This document shows positions 14,527-26,300 of a stretch of DNA of 64,000 nt, in pieces. A program made the translations under genes and the position numbers. The notes beneath the pieces are model-generated. The model was not told where the DNA came from. It saw only the letters and a program-made list of their open reading frames with translations, and made no database searches. Within the stretch, counting starts at the first letter, position 1. Every line of letters begins with the position of its first letter. The stretch lies in NCBI GenBank assembly GCA_932521035.1, contig OW051496.1:7750001-7814000 (forward strand). Reading direction: 5' to 3'. This DNA comes from Oscheius dolichura (Eukaryota; Nematoda; Chromadorea; Rhabditida; Rhabditidae).

Positions 14527-14744
14527 CCTCCCCATCCTCCAGTCAATCTCCCCTTTCTCACTAGCACCCGCACCCTCCGTTGTTCTCTCCTCTCTAGTCA
14601 GTTTTACTTGCCATACCGGATATAGATACGAGTATAATTCTATAGAAAGAGATAAAGTTTTATTTGTGGAAGGTAGTTTTGGTGGAGGGAGACCCGTAAT
14701 TTCACCCGGAAGGAGGAGAACAGAGCGGGGAGGACAGCCCGTGT

Positions 14745-15923
14745 CTAGGGGGCGCGGTGGTTTCGGATGAGGGACAGCTGTAGGTCGAGGGTGGCCAACA
14801 TCACCTGAAAAATTTAAATATCTGGGCTTTTGAGCGTGCTTCCAAGATTCGGCACCTGCTACGAACAGAGAGTTACTTCAATAATTTGGCCTGGATTGCC
14901 CTAAAAAGCCCGTGGCCGGCTCATGTCGTCTTCCCCAGGATGGCCTCCTGTGCCATCTAATTAGACTTCAAACCCCACCTCGTCATGGTTGTACCCACTC
15001 AGCCGAAACTCTTCCACCGAATGAGGCAAACTCGAGCAGATCTTCCCGCAACAGTTCGTCCCGACCTTATTGTCGTCGTCACTGTAGATGGCGAAGGAGA
15101 CGTTCCCCTCGTAGCGATACTGTTGCGTATTCAGCTCTTTCTAAACCAATTTTTGAAATATTCAACTCGTTCTCCTACCAAGAACCTTGACTTGCAATGG
15201 AGACCATTATTCTTTGAACAGATGAAGAAGGGGACGATGCAAAGGGAGGAGCCGAAGTTGGCTCCAGCGATGCCCACGTAGGTATCGATGAGATGGGTCA
15301 GAGGAGGGCCGATGTCCTCGTCGTCGCAGAGACCGCCGAGGATGGCTTTCCGAGCGATGGCTGATCCCATAGAGTAGGCGAGGACGTCGATGGTACTGTT
15401 GGTGTAATCGTGAACGGAGAGCAACAGGCCTCGGACCTAAAGGGGAGCATTTTGAATTGCATAAACCCAATCTGAGTCAAAAATCTGGACGGCTCACCTG
15501 TTTGACGTATTGACACTGTAATTTATAGAAGACGACCCATTTTCTGTCGCCTTCCCCGTAGGTCGTGGCATAGACTTCCGCATCGCTGTAGCCACTGGCC
15601 AGCAGATGCTGACGGACAAATTGAAACGTATTGGCCGTGTTGGTCACTCCGTGGACGATCACCACCGGCTAGAAACAACTCTTCCCCCGATTAATTGGCT
15701 AAAAAACCTGTTGTTTAACCTCATGGGTAGAGTTGTGTTTTCCTCCGAAACTGCCGTAAGTGAGGAAGTCTCCCCGTTCCATTAGCATCTGCCCGGGCGG
15801 GGTGTAGGCCTTCTCGAGGAAACGGTTGAAATGTGGGGTGAAGTAGCTGGCAACACCCTGGAAGGGGGGAATAAGAGAGAGGAAAAGGAAAGAAACTACC
15901 GGCAGGAGGAGGATAAGCAGCAT
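14745..15923 (-). CDS. Secreted class-2-type lipase (LIPS family)
   Basis: Extracellular alpha/beta hydrolase of the nematode LIPS family (Lipase_2 type). Exons (descending) 15923-15900, 15857-15720, 15668-15498, 15436-15179, 15140-14979, 14804-14745 give 270 aa. The first exon supplies a short hydrophobic leader MLLILLLPG. Motifs: VVIVHGVTNTANTF, the oxyanion strand typical of the family; nucleophile AYSMGSAIARKAILGG, an AxSxG variant usual for LIPS proteins; acid region YSDDDNKVG; and catalytic His in YNHDE. Acceptor 15140 was preferred over a nearer AG because it keeps KELNTQQYRYEGN in frame, matching the family. Slightly shorter than many relatives. It converges on the esterase, so a lipid-processing neighbourhood is possible. 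Confidence 0.9.
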
Positions 15924-17351
15924 CTGAACTGGTATGGGACGATGGAACTGCCTTTTCTCTTTTCTACGACCTCGCTCAGCTTCGCCCTGTTACACTCGCC
16001 ACCATTAACAGCTGACTTGGCAGTGCCGACGACGGCTATATCCCAATGAAGAAAGCGGGACGACGGGAGAGACACGAGGCCGTCTTGAAGGGATTGCGGG
16101 TTAGGAACTGGATAGAGCCGAGAAAGGAGGGACGAAGACTTTAAAGATCGGGAACATTGAAACAGAATGGACACGGAGGACCTGGTGGCCATATCCTGGG
16201 AAGCCCTCTCAAGGCCTTTTAGAGTCTTTGCCAAGAAAATTAGAACTTTAGGGGTATGGTAATGGTAATTGGAAGGAAGGGAGACGTATAAAATGAATTA
16301 GAGAGGAGAAAAACAGAAGGAATGAATAGGGAAGAGGAAGAGGAACTGTGGCCAAGATGTGGCATCTTCCTCTCTGATCAGAGAGAGGCAACCTGTTCCA
16401 TATTAAAATCTCATAAAGCATCATGGCACCTTTTTATATATCGCCTCAATCACAATGGGAAGGGGGATAAAAACGAACAGAAACCAACTATAGTAAGGGT
16501 TTTTCTGGTTCTGTGCCGGAGGCAATCTCTGCTCACGGACCGTGACCTTTCTGGTTTGGAGGGGGATATAAGGAGGAGGAATGGCGGAAGGGGCAGAATA
16601 TCAATTGACCTCGGCGTGGTTTTTCTCCAGTTGTCGGGATAGGAAAGGAGAAGGAGATGGAGTCTTACTTTCCCTATGACCCGAATTTCGACACAAGAAG
16701 GACAGTGGACAGGGTAAATCCTCGCTGACTGACAACATTGCGGAAGTGTTGGAGATTGTTGACTCCTGGTCCCGATCAAAAAACATGCAAATAGTAATCG
16801 GTATAACCTATAAACCTGAATGTTCCTGTTCAAATCTTCCAGTTCCACAAGAGCCCGCTTTTCTGATCTTCTGCGTAGCTTGCTCTTCAGATTCTAATTA
16901 AGGAAGTCCGGAGACAGCCGTCAATTAGCGGATCTCCACCACCGAAGCTGGATTATCCTACCTATAATTATGGGGGTTTTTGGTCTCTTATTATGTAGTT
17001 CCTCCTTTGGAGGCCATCCTTCTTTTATCTCTTTTTGGTCTCTCTTTTTAACCCCCATAGCTCAACTGGGACTCTGACCTGGATCATGGGCGTGTGTGTG
17101 TATCCGGGATTAGCCTTATAAAATGTACGACATTTCTATAGGTGGCATATACGGTATATGCACTCTTTAATCAACACACTTTAAAGGTATCCTTGGTCCA
17201 GAAGAACACTCTATAAGACGGGGTGGGTTTGAGCTATCCTCCCGCTTCGATCCTCCCCTTCTTTACTCTCAATTTTAACGGTCGAAATCGATTGAAATTG
17301 TAATATTTATAGCAAATAATACACAAGTGAATATAGTAAGGATAAATAGGA
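15924..17351. other. 1.4-kb intergenic region
   Basis: No supported gene. A minus-strand stretch around 16800-16880 encodes a basic, leucine-containing segment (KLRRRSEKRALVELEDL) that faintly recalls a bZIP, but no plausible continuation was found. The 3' end of the collagen gene lies at 17352 on the minus strand. Confidence 0.4.
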
Positions 17352-20300
17352 TCAGTAGCCGGGAGGTAGACGAGGCAGGGGACAGTGGTCGCAAGAGCCG
17401 CGAATCCCTGCCTGACCTGACGGTCCTCTCTCCCCCGGAGCGCCGTCTCTTCCATCCGTTCCAGGCAATCCAGGTTCTGAAAACAGATTACCATTTAGAA
17501 AAGCTTCTCTTATTTTATTTTTGAAAACAACAAAATGAATTCGGTATCAGGCCGAGTACTCCTCCGCCGAGTACCGCTCGTGCAGTCGCGCTTGCTTATC
17601 TCGCCCCGAACAAAAGATACCATCGAGTACACGATTTTTCTCTCTAGTTTAATTGACCAGGGATCAGTGGAAAGGCTACTCTTATGTCTCAATAGTAATC
17701 CACACAGTTAACTATTCGTCCCTGCTGTGTCCATTCCGGTGCAGATTATGGCTGGACGAGAGGGCAAAACACAAACGTTTTGACAGTTTATACACCGTAA
17801 CATAAGCCGTTTTGCATCAGTCACCTGTCCTTGGAACTGGAGACCGTTGTTTAACGCCTGGTGCTCTTAATTTTCGAAGAAATAGGCCTTGAGATGGTTC
17901 TAAAGATGGGCTACTCTCATTCCAAGACATCTGCCGCATCTACTCCATCTCCTCACTAACTATGCCCTATTCTGTCGCCCGGGGAAGATTCTTAGGAGTT
18001 TATAAAATAGGTATGTGAGTGTTCCGGGGCGTGGAGATGGTATCTTTCAATTTGGGAGGCTCAACGGCCGGGGAGGACACAGCCTCCAAAGAGGGGCCCT
18101 CGCCCGCCTCGGCCTCCTCAAAAGGTCCGGGTCCTCGACCTATTATTCCCTGAAAAGCAGATCAAATCTCTCTTTGAGATTCCAAGAATCGCAATCACTA
18201 TTTGTCTGTTATGATCCGCGTGGGATAGCAGCTGAACAGGCGCCGGTTCCTGATTTACAAAACGGGCCATTTAATTATTTCATAGTGTTCGCCGGGTGTT
18301 AACAATTCATGATCCAAAAATGACTTGAAGTATGTGTCCCTCTACTTGTCATTCGGATCATATTAATAGCCCGGGAGTATTAAGTACGAGAACTTGACCG
18401 GCAGGTGTTCCATTCCATTGTCTCTCCCAAAATGGCTAAATCCCGTGATAGACAGGGGGTGGACGAGAGAGACGGATAGTAATAAATAAAGGGTTCAATT
18501 TGATACCAACAACGGGGAAACTGGATCGAGATCTCCCAATCCTCAGGATGCAGCGACCAATATTTTACCAGTAGTACCAGCACCAGGTGAGCCTCGTTTA
18601 TTTTGTTTTGTTTACTTAATGATGGGATATAAAAACTGGGAGTTAATTTATTTCTCACTTTATATAAAAATAGACGCCGTCATCTCACTTATGGAACATC
18701 ATCTATGATACTTTTCGATACGGCAATTTCATTATTCTCCAACTCAATCTAATAAACGGCAAATTTTTTTAAAATAATGCTGGTCAAATGACGCAGCTGC
18801 AATAAATATTATATCAAGGTATATTGGATAATCAGAGTCGGCGCAGAAAAACTGACGTGAAATTACGTTGTCCCAACCCCCTGTGGCTAAATGGGCAGAG
18901 CCTATAAAAGCCGGACCGTCGGATCCGTCGGCCAGCAACTGTCCGGACCCCTGGGGAAGGAAAGTGACGCGAAGTGAAGACAAGCAAAGTGAAGACGACC
19001 ATGCAACCATCTCAAAAAGGCGGTGAGTTGCATCCTAGATCAGTTACAGTACACCCAAATATAACCAGCTAGCTATAGGCCCAAAGGATCACCAAAGAAA
19101 GTGGAGCAAAGGCAATATTTGCCAACACCCTCCTGGGCGATAGGAATGACCACTAGAAGGCGCGAGATGCGCGAGGAATACTACGGTATCCAAGACTCCT
19201 CAGCCAAGAGTCAGGAGCCCCCGAGAGTCCTCATTCTCCGGATCCGGCTCGGGTTAACCCTGGCTGGCCCATTCCGAGCCAGGTGTTGACCCGGATCCGG
19301 ATACCTACCCTGTTCAGTACGGCTGCATTGTTAGAGCTCCAAAAGCCACAGGCCCCCGACAGGTGCAAGTCCATTTTAACCGGTTTTCTACGGCTCGTTG
19401 AGACCATTTCGTTTAGATCATAACTTTTCCGCGGTACAAGATTACTGTAGAAATGCCTAAGATTGCCCAGTGGATTATTCTCTAACCGTGTACAGCTGTC
19501 AGTTGTACTGGTCCATTCAACCCCCCCTATGGAACAGCCCTTATCTTGTTGAAAAACTGGAAAGATGCTCCAAAACTAGCCGAAAGTCATTCTTCAGACC
19601 TTTTAGGCTTAAATGAGCAATTGGTGCTGACTTATTGCAGTGTCTTCCCGAATTTGTAACCCCATTAGTCACTTCCCCATGTCAAAGCCTGCGACCACCG
19701 CTCTAAGTCACCATCTACGTAACACCCTGAGAGTCCGCGTTCCCCACTACCAGCCAGGCTCCTTATCGCCCCGAGCTAGGTGCCAATGACTCGTTTCTGA
19801 TAACTACCGTGTTCCCAAACGGTCCCTGTCTACGTAGATGGACATCATCCTCTCTTCTCCCCTTCCACGTGGACAATCTTCTGTTTCCTAAGATTGCACT
19901 GGGGTCACGGTCTCCTGACCACTTAGTCAGTCCCTATAAAAACCTCCAAAATGTTCGTCATCTCCCCCGGTGCCGATCTCTTCCTCCATCCGTTACTGTA
20001 CTCCCTCTACTCGACTATGTCTCAAGGTAGGCTCGTCTATCCCCTTCGCGCGGGCCGCGGTCAGCCGACACCGGATTGTATCCTGATAGATGTCAACATG
20101 TGTTCTTATTCCTAGAACGCAGCAACAATTTCAATCTAGAACTATAAACTTAATTTCGAAATACAAAACAGGGTACACCGGACAATTGTTGTCTGGGTGC
20201 TACTGTAATACAAGAATGGCTTTGTTTGGGTACCCACTGGGTAACACTTAATATCTTGTAATAGTTCACAATCCTCATTCGATGAAGAAGATTACTGTAG

Positions 20301-23300
20301 ACATTCTCCTCAAATGAGATTAATTTAAAGAAAGCGTGCACAAAATGCCTTCGTGCTTGCAGTAGTATCCCTATTCCATGATAATCTCTCATTGAAACAA
20401 CTATTTCTCTTCTTGTATACTTGTTAAACTTCGTTGTCTTACAGTAATGAGGTGTGTCGTTTAATTAACTATCGCTAAAACCCAAAAAATTGGAGATATT
20501 TGTAAGAAGGACGGTAGAGGAGGGCTAGAAATGGGGTCAGTTAAGATTTCTTCAGTCGATTAGATACTTGGGTCGAATGCTTTTGGGTACTACAATTCCC
20601 ATAAAACCATTTGGGGCAGATGTCAAACCCCGAAAGATTCTGAAAAATTGCAAATATTCCCGAAAACCGGAGGTTACTTTACTTTACCCAATGCGCCCGG
20701 CATAGACCTGACCCAATTGAACAGTCGAAAAACGACAAGTACGGTTTCCAGTCCTCCAAATCGTTAAGAATAGTACATTCCCCCCAGTTAGTGGAGTTCG
20801 TTTTATTGATAAGAATAGAAAAATACGTTGTCTGGTGCCGAGATAAGTAGCCGGTCCTGCTCACGTCACCTCATGTTGGGGTGCTCCATTCTTATTCTTT
20901 AACTAGCCTCTTATCGGAAGGGGGAAATCGTACACCGTCTATTTTTAGTCTCTCTCCAAGAGGCCGATCCCCTCCTCCCTCGTAGCCTAATCCTATCCAA
21001 AAAGAAACATCAGGTATTGGATCATTGGGATTAAAAAGAGGAGATGGAAAAGAGTACAAAATACGTCTACTTATTGGATGGAGGAGGAGCGCTGGATCCG
21101 CCGAGGGCTAATCTCGTCCCGTGTTATCCAGCAAGGTGTTCGGGGGTATCGTATCTCAGAGATCCCCCGAGGTAAACTAGAAAGAGCATGTGGGGATTCG
21201 TGTTGAAATGAGCCACTGAGCCGGGTTCTGATCTTCGAGTAAGGGACAGATTATGATCTATTTGAATATCCAGCTCGGCTTGTCCTATTTTTGTGGTGGC
21301 GGATAACACCAAGAACGGCCGCCGGAGACGATGAGGAGGCCGCGAAGGAGAGGGTTGAAAGAGGATTTAAAGACAGTCAGATCGTTTTTCATTGTCAGTA
21401 TCCGGATAAGAGGACAGCTCAGAATTAAGCTGTAAACACTGGAAAGAATTAAAATTCCAAAATGTACGCGTCTTTTTGAAAAGTTCGGTCCTCCACAGGC
21501 ACTCTGCGAGATCCGCACACTTCCAACGCCGTTTCCCCCATTCTGATATTTTTCACAAAGAATCGAATATCACATCTTGATCAGTGGAAATTTTTCTATT
21601 TTTTGAGATCTGGCCAAAGCCCTGACTGTTTCTATAAGACCCTGGGTGTGTAATTACGCTCCTCTACAGGATCCACGGGAGATTATGCATTCTTTTTCTT
21701 CTTGCATGGAACTCTTGTGAAACGGGAAGGAGAAGGGTAGCGGGCAGCGTCTAGTCCCATTGTAATGCTCGTATATAGACGGCGAGACGCCTTGAGCTCC
21801 TCCTGATAGTTCCAGGTACTCGTCTCCTCTCCAGCCTCTCCCTTTTTTTCCCCTGCCCTTTCCATTCCCCTAGAATGCCAATTATACTAACCCGATGACC
21901 CGAAAGCCCCCTCTGATCATCTAATCCAGTCGAGAATTGCTCCCAAAAGAAAAAAGAACTCTCCCTCTCTCGGACTACCGTAATCCGACTAATATTTTAA
22001 ATGAACAGACCTAGGTCATTCCCGCATGTTCACCTGCTGAAAAACCGCGATCTGCGAATTGAATTATTACGATTAGAATTGAATTAGTTCGCGTGGTTTC
22101 CGAAACTGACGACATTTTCACCTGCTTTTGAATAAAATAGACGCGAATGGAGCTGAAAATATCCAGCTGTAGACAGATCAAGTTCTCGGAGGTATATTGT
22201 ACTTCGTTCAAGCGGCTGATCCATTGAGGATTACGGTAATCATAATGCGCTAAAGTCGGTAAGATTCCGAGAAAGAAGAGAAGGGAAGGGATCAGCTGAT
22301 TGCCGCCTGTCGGGACAGCAGTACTAGTGACTTTCTTGACCCCTATAATTGAAAACTCCCTTTAACCCTACAAAAATCCCGGGAGAACTTTAAAACTCGG
22401 CTGTCCCGATCAGGATTAACCCAATTTCGGGAAGCGTGCACTGTCCCCATCTAGATGACCTGAATGGCCGTTTCACCAAAGGGTAAATAACCGGAAACTG
22501 AGCGAATACTGTAAGGAGATCTCCTTTCAAGAGCTTGCGAATTGCCATTATCTGCAAATATTCCTACTCGCCCATTGCACAATGCAATGAAAGTGGCTTA
22601 CTCTGCTTACTCATCCTCTGCTCCTTGCAGGAAGAGCGGAGGCGCGGACAGTGCGGGGCACCCGGTGCTCCACGTCATCCCCGAGATGTCCAGGCCAACT
22701 TGCGACTTCCAACGGACATCATTTTGGACCTTCCGATAAGGAAAGAAGGAAGTGATAAGCTAAAATAAGCCGCTCGCCCCCACTTGTCCATTTTTGTTCC
22801 CCCGCTGGAGGACTGTAGCCTGCTCCCCCTGCCGCTGCCGTTGCTTGTTCCGTTTACAGGATTAGGAAGAGGGCATTCTCAACTTTTTTGATAAGGTCTC
22901 AACGTCAGAACCGGGTTTAGATCAAGTTAATCCAGAGGGCGTCCGGGTTGGCATTCACTCGTTCAGGAGGGGGCATGAACTCCGCCTCTTCTCGGGGATA
23001 AAAAAGGGAAGGGCAATGACTCCTCTTGCACTTCCCCCGAACTTACCCCAGCCCCTTCTCTGCCAGTCACCTAATTTGGGATTATAAGGAGTGTGACAGT
23101 AGTGGTTTTTGAGCAGTTCTCTCTCTCTCGAAGGGGGAAGTGGGCCCGACTCTGTTTCCCATTAAAAAAACTGGCGCCGTTCGAATCAGATCTCATTTCT
23201 AGACAAGTACATGCCTTCTAGTGGCAGTTTGGAACTGGTGCAGTTGGAACAGAGGATTCTCAACTTTCTTCTTCGTGAGTTGGGGTTGCAATAGAGAGAT

Positions 23301-26300
23301 ATGGGTCTCTCTCTAGGGAGACAGGGATAGCCGCCGACTCCGTTCTTAATTATACCCAGTGCACTGTAGTTCTCATTATAAAAGAGAGGCCACTCCGATG
23401 AACCAGAGCATATACACTGTCCTCTCCCCAGAATTATCTGTTCAAGGTGTCCTCCTCCTCGAGAGGGCAACTGCCCATCCTCCCCGACCCTCCTCCCTCT
23501 ATTCGAGGCTTGTTTACTTCATTTTTCGGATATGTTCCTATGTTTACGTACCCTATTTTGAGCTATAAGGCATAATGGATCTTTTGACCTCCCGCCCCTG
23601 TGAAATTATTAGAGGGGATGAGGAATGGGAAAATTATTAGGGGGGAAAAGGATGAGAAACTCCTGCCCCCGAATTCAATTGTCGGGAGGAGGGTGGACAG
23701 TCACATGGCGAAATGTCTGATAAAATGTTCTAGCCGAGTGAGCATAAAGAACAGGAGCACAACACTTCTCAGAATCAGGTGGCAGCCCGTCGGTTCAGCT
23801 GGGATCATCCGGCGGAACTTTGATATCTGCTGACTGTATATTGGGCATAACAGCTGGACTTCCGAAATGTGGATTGGGTCACGACTTTCGGTTTAGGCTG
23901 CATCAAAACAACCATGCTCCTCCCAGTTATGAGCTCTTTTTCGACGTCTAGCCAACTTTAATAGTTTAAGAGACTGGAAATCCCGCCGTAAAACAGGCCG
24001 TCTTGTGAACTTAACCGCCGTCAAAAAAGAGCGCCTAGATCGTCCGAAATGATTTCCCGCCTGATTGGGCCAGGTGCCTGTCCGCCACTTTGACCGGACT
24101 ACACACATCGGCAATCCTGCACGATCAGCCCCCTCCTTGCCCATATTCGCAGTCGTCCGACTGTCATTAGTCGTCTCCTCTCTTACTTTGACCTTTCCTG
24201 CCTATTTCTAAACCTTCTCTCTTGGGCTCCAAGACCTTTACTCGGCCCGATCCCCTTTGAGAAGATGGACACCCCAAACTGTAACGGGATATTCCATTCT
24301 CAGAACATCTTATCCCTCTTAAACCATATTAAAAGTGCCACTTGAGATCGGACCAATCAAACTACATTGGATATTAAGAGAATTATCCTTAAAAAATGGA
24401 GTAGTCTGAGCTACAGGCCCCGCGCTAAGCTCGATGTCCCTCTCTACTGGGAGAGTGGCCGTCTACTAGGGGCACCCCATGATGGGTACTTTTTTACCCA
24501 TTTCCTTCTCCAGGAGTGGTTCTCCTTCACGATAGTCCCCCTTTCCCCTCAAATTGTTCATTTTTGTGCACTCAAGATCACGTTCAAAACAAGAGGGGCA
24601 CGGGGGCCGATGGCCGTGACCCGAAATACCTCCCGGCCACCTTACGCCGTGTCCTGTTTTTGGGTCAAAAGAGCGAGATATCTTTTATTGAGAACTCACC
24701 TCCAGGCAGTCCGCGGGCTCCTTGGCTCCCTGGCTGGCCGTCTCGCCCCTTCGGCCCCTTTGGACCAGGCGCTCCTTTAGGTCCAGAGATTCCTGGAGGT
24801 CCTGGCGGTCCGGCTACCTAAAACGACCTTATCTTCTACATTTCAAAAAAGTCATTTGAGAGCCATTTTCCGGCATTCCTGATAGCTCTTGTTCATACTC
24901 CCCAGCAGAGTTTAATCCAAAAAATGCAACTTCTCAAAATTATCCTCGCTTCAGAGGAGAGTGATCATCTGTTAATATTCAAAGATCGTGTTCTCTGCCC
25001 CCGGGAACACGCGACTTCCTCCTATAGTATAACCCAAAAGGGAAGATCGGCGGGAGGATAAGTAATTATCGGCGAGGTGTAAGACCGGCTCTATTCAGGG
25101 GAGCCGCGATTTTTGACCAGGTAGAAATCTCCGTCTAGAGGGATCAGAACACACTCAAGCCTATTCTGTAGTTCTAAATACCTTCCTGGTCTAAAATAAG
25201 AGCTTCCCCACTATCAATCGAGAAAATGGCCATCTGGCTGAGTATCGAATGTCTCCCCCTCGATGTTCCAGCTCAACCCGACCGCTTCCCCTTCTTCTGC
25301 AGGAGTAGACGCAATTCTGATCATCGCTCCCTTCAAAGAACTCGGCGCGGAAATCACCCTCACCGGTGGCTCATTTCCCTCTATCTCTCCTCGTATTTCC
25401 CGTGTTTGTTTATTCCTCCCTCCCGGGTAGCTTCCTTATTCTTTCTCCGAAACAGGAGATGACCCGTTGCTCTTTGTTGTTTCCCCCTGGGAGAAGAGAG
25501 GAGAAGTCGGAAAAATACCTTTCTACCTCGTGTTTGGCCATCTGAGAGGGGCAATCCCGGGCACTTCGCTACCCATTTCGCCGCTCCTTCTCTCTAACTT
25601 TTGTCTCAGATCAGATGGCGTCAGTCTGGTACACATACTTTGACCGGAAAGTAGAGAGAATTCGAGATTTTGTGCGCTCGACCGGAGTGGCTTCAGGTGC
25701 GTGTTGGAGGTCTCGACGATCTGTGATGCTTTTTCGAGGAATCTCTCTCCCACTCATTAGACGAAAGCGATAAATTTAGAAAGAAATTGAATGGCTTGAT
25801 CAGAAACGAACCAAAGAACCTCTTGTTGAAGATTACTGTGGGGGATTTGTGGATGATCCCGGCTGAGGCGATTTTCCAGCGTGGCACACGCCCAGAAATG
25901 GTCATAATTCCTTCCAAAATGAGAATTTCTCGAATCTGACAAGATCAGACAACCAAGAGATCTTTTTTGGAGTTGTATTCCGAAAGAATAATTACCAAAA
26001 TTGGTATCCCCCTGGACAGTCAGTGACGCAATTTTGAGTTTGACGTTGAATTTTGAGTTTGACGTTGTGTTTCCCGTTCCCCATCTGGGGAGGATGACTG
26101 TCATCGCAATAAGGACCTTTTTCCTTTTAGGACTATTAAAAGGGATAATAGCTCTATTGAGCCGGATTGATACCGTAGTTCTCTTCCCAGAAACTCTTTG
26201 CACTAATGGCTTCCGCTCCCAGTGGACTCTTTGCTCTCTACGGAAAGATACAATAGTTCCTATATTAGTGAAAGCAACCATCCTCTCCCAATTATTCCCT

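Larger units (their letters stand above)
17477..24699 (-). other. Fifth intron of the collagen gene (7.2 kb), possibly with nested genes
   Basis: Flanked by a good donor (GTGAGTTC, reading minus from 24699) and acceptor (TTTTCAG ending at 17477). Most of it is non-repetitive AT-rich DNA without clear genes. Candidates inside it are a three-exon minus-strand chain (21917-22342), a cysteine-rich minus-strand exon (23186-23437), and two TATA-plus-short-first-exon arrangements on the plus strand (18903-19022 and 19935-20026). These are listed separately. Confidence 0.6.

Noticed and set aside
16800..16890. Basic, Leu-containing segment resembling a bZIP
   Set aside because: Leucine spacing is poor and no in-phase neighbouring exon could be joined.
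24480..24690. Read-through of collagen exon 5 into downstream sequence as a C-terminus
   Set aside because: Loses Gly-X-Y and gives no standard tail; the exon at 17352-17476 supplies the canonical tail in phase.
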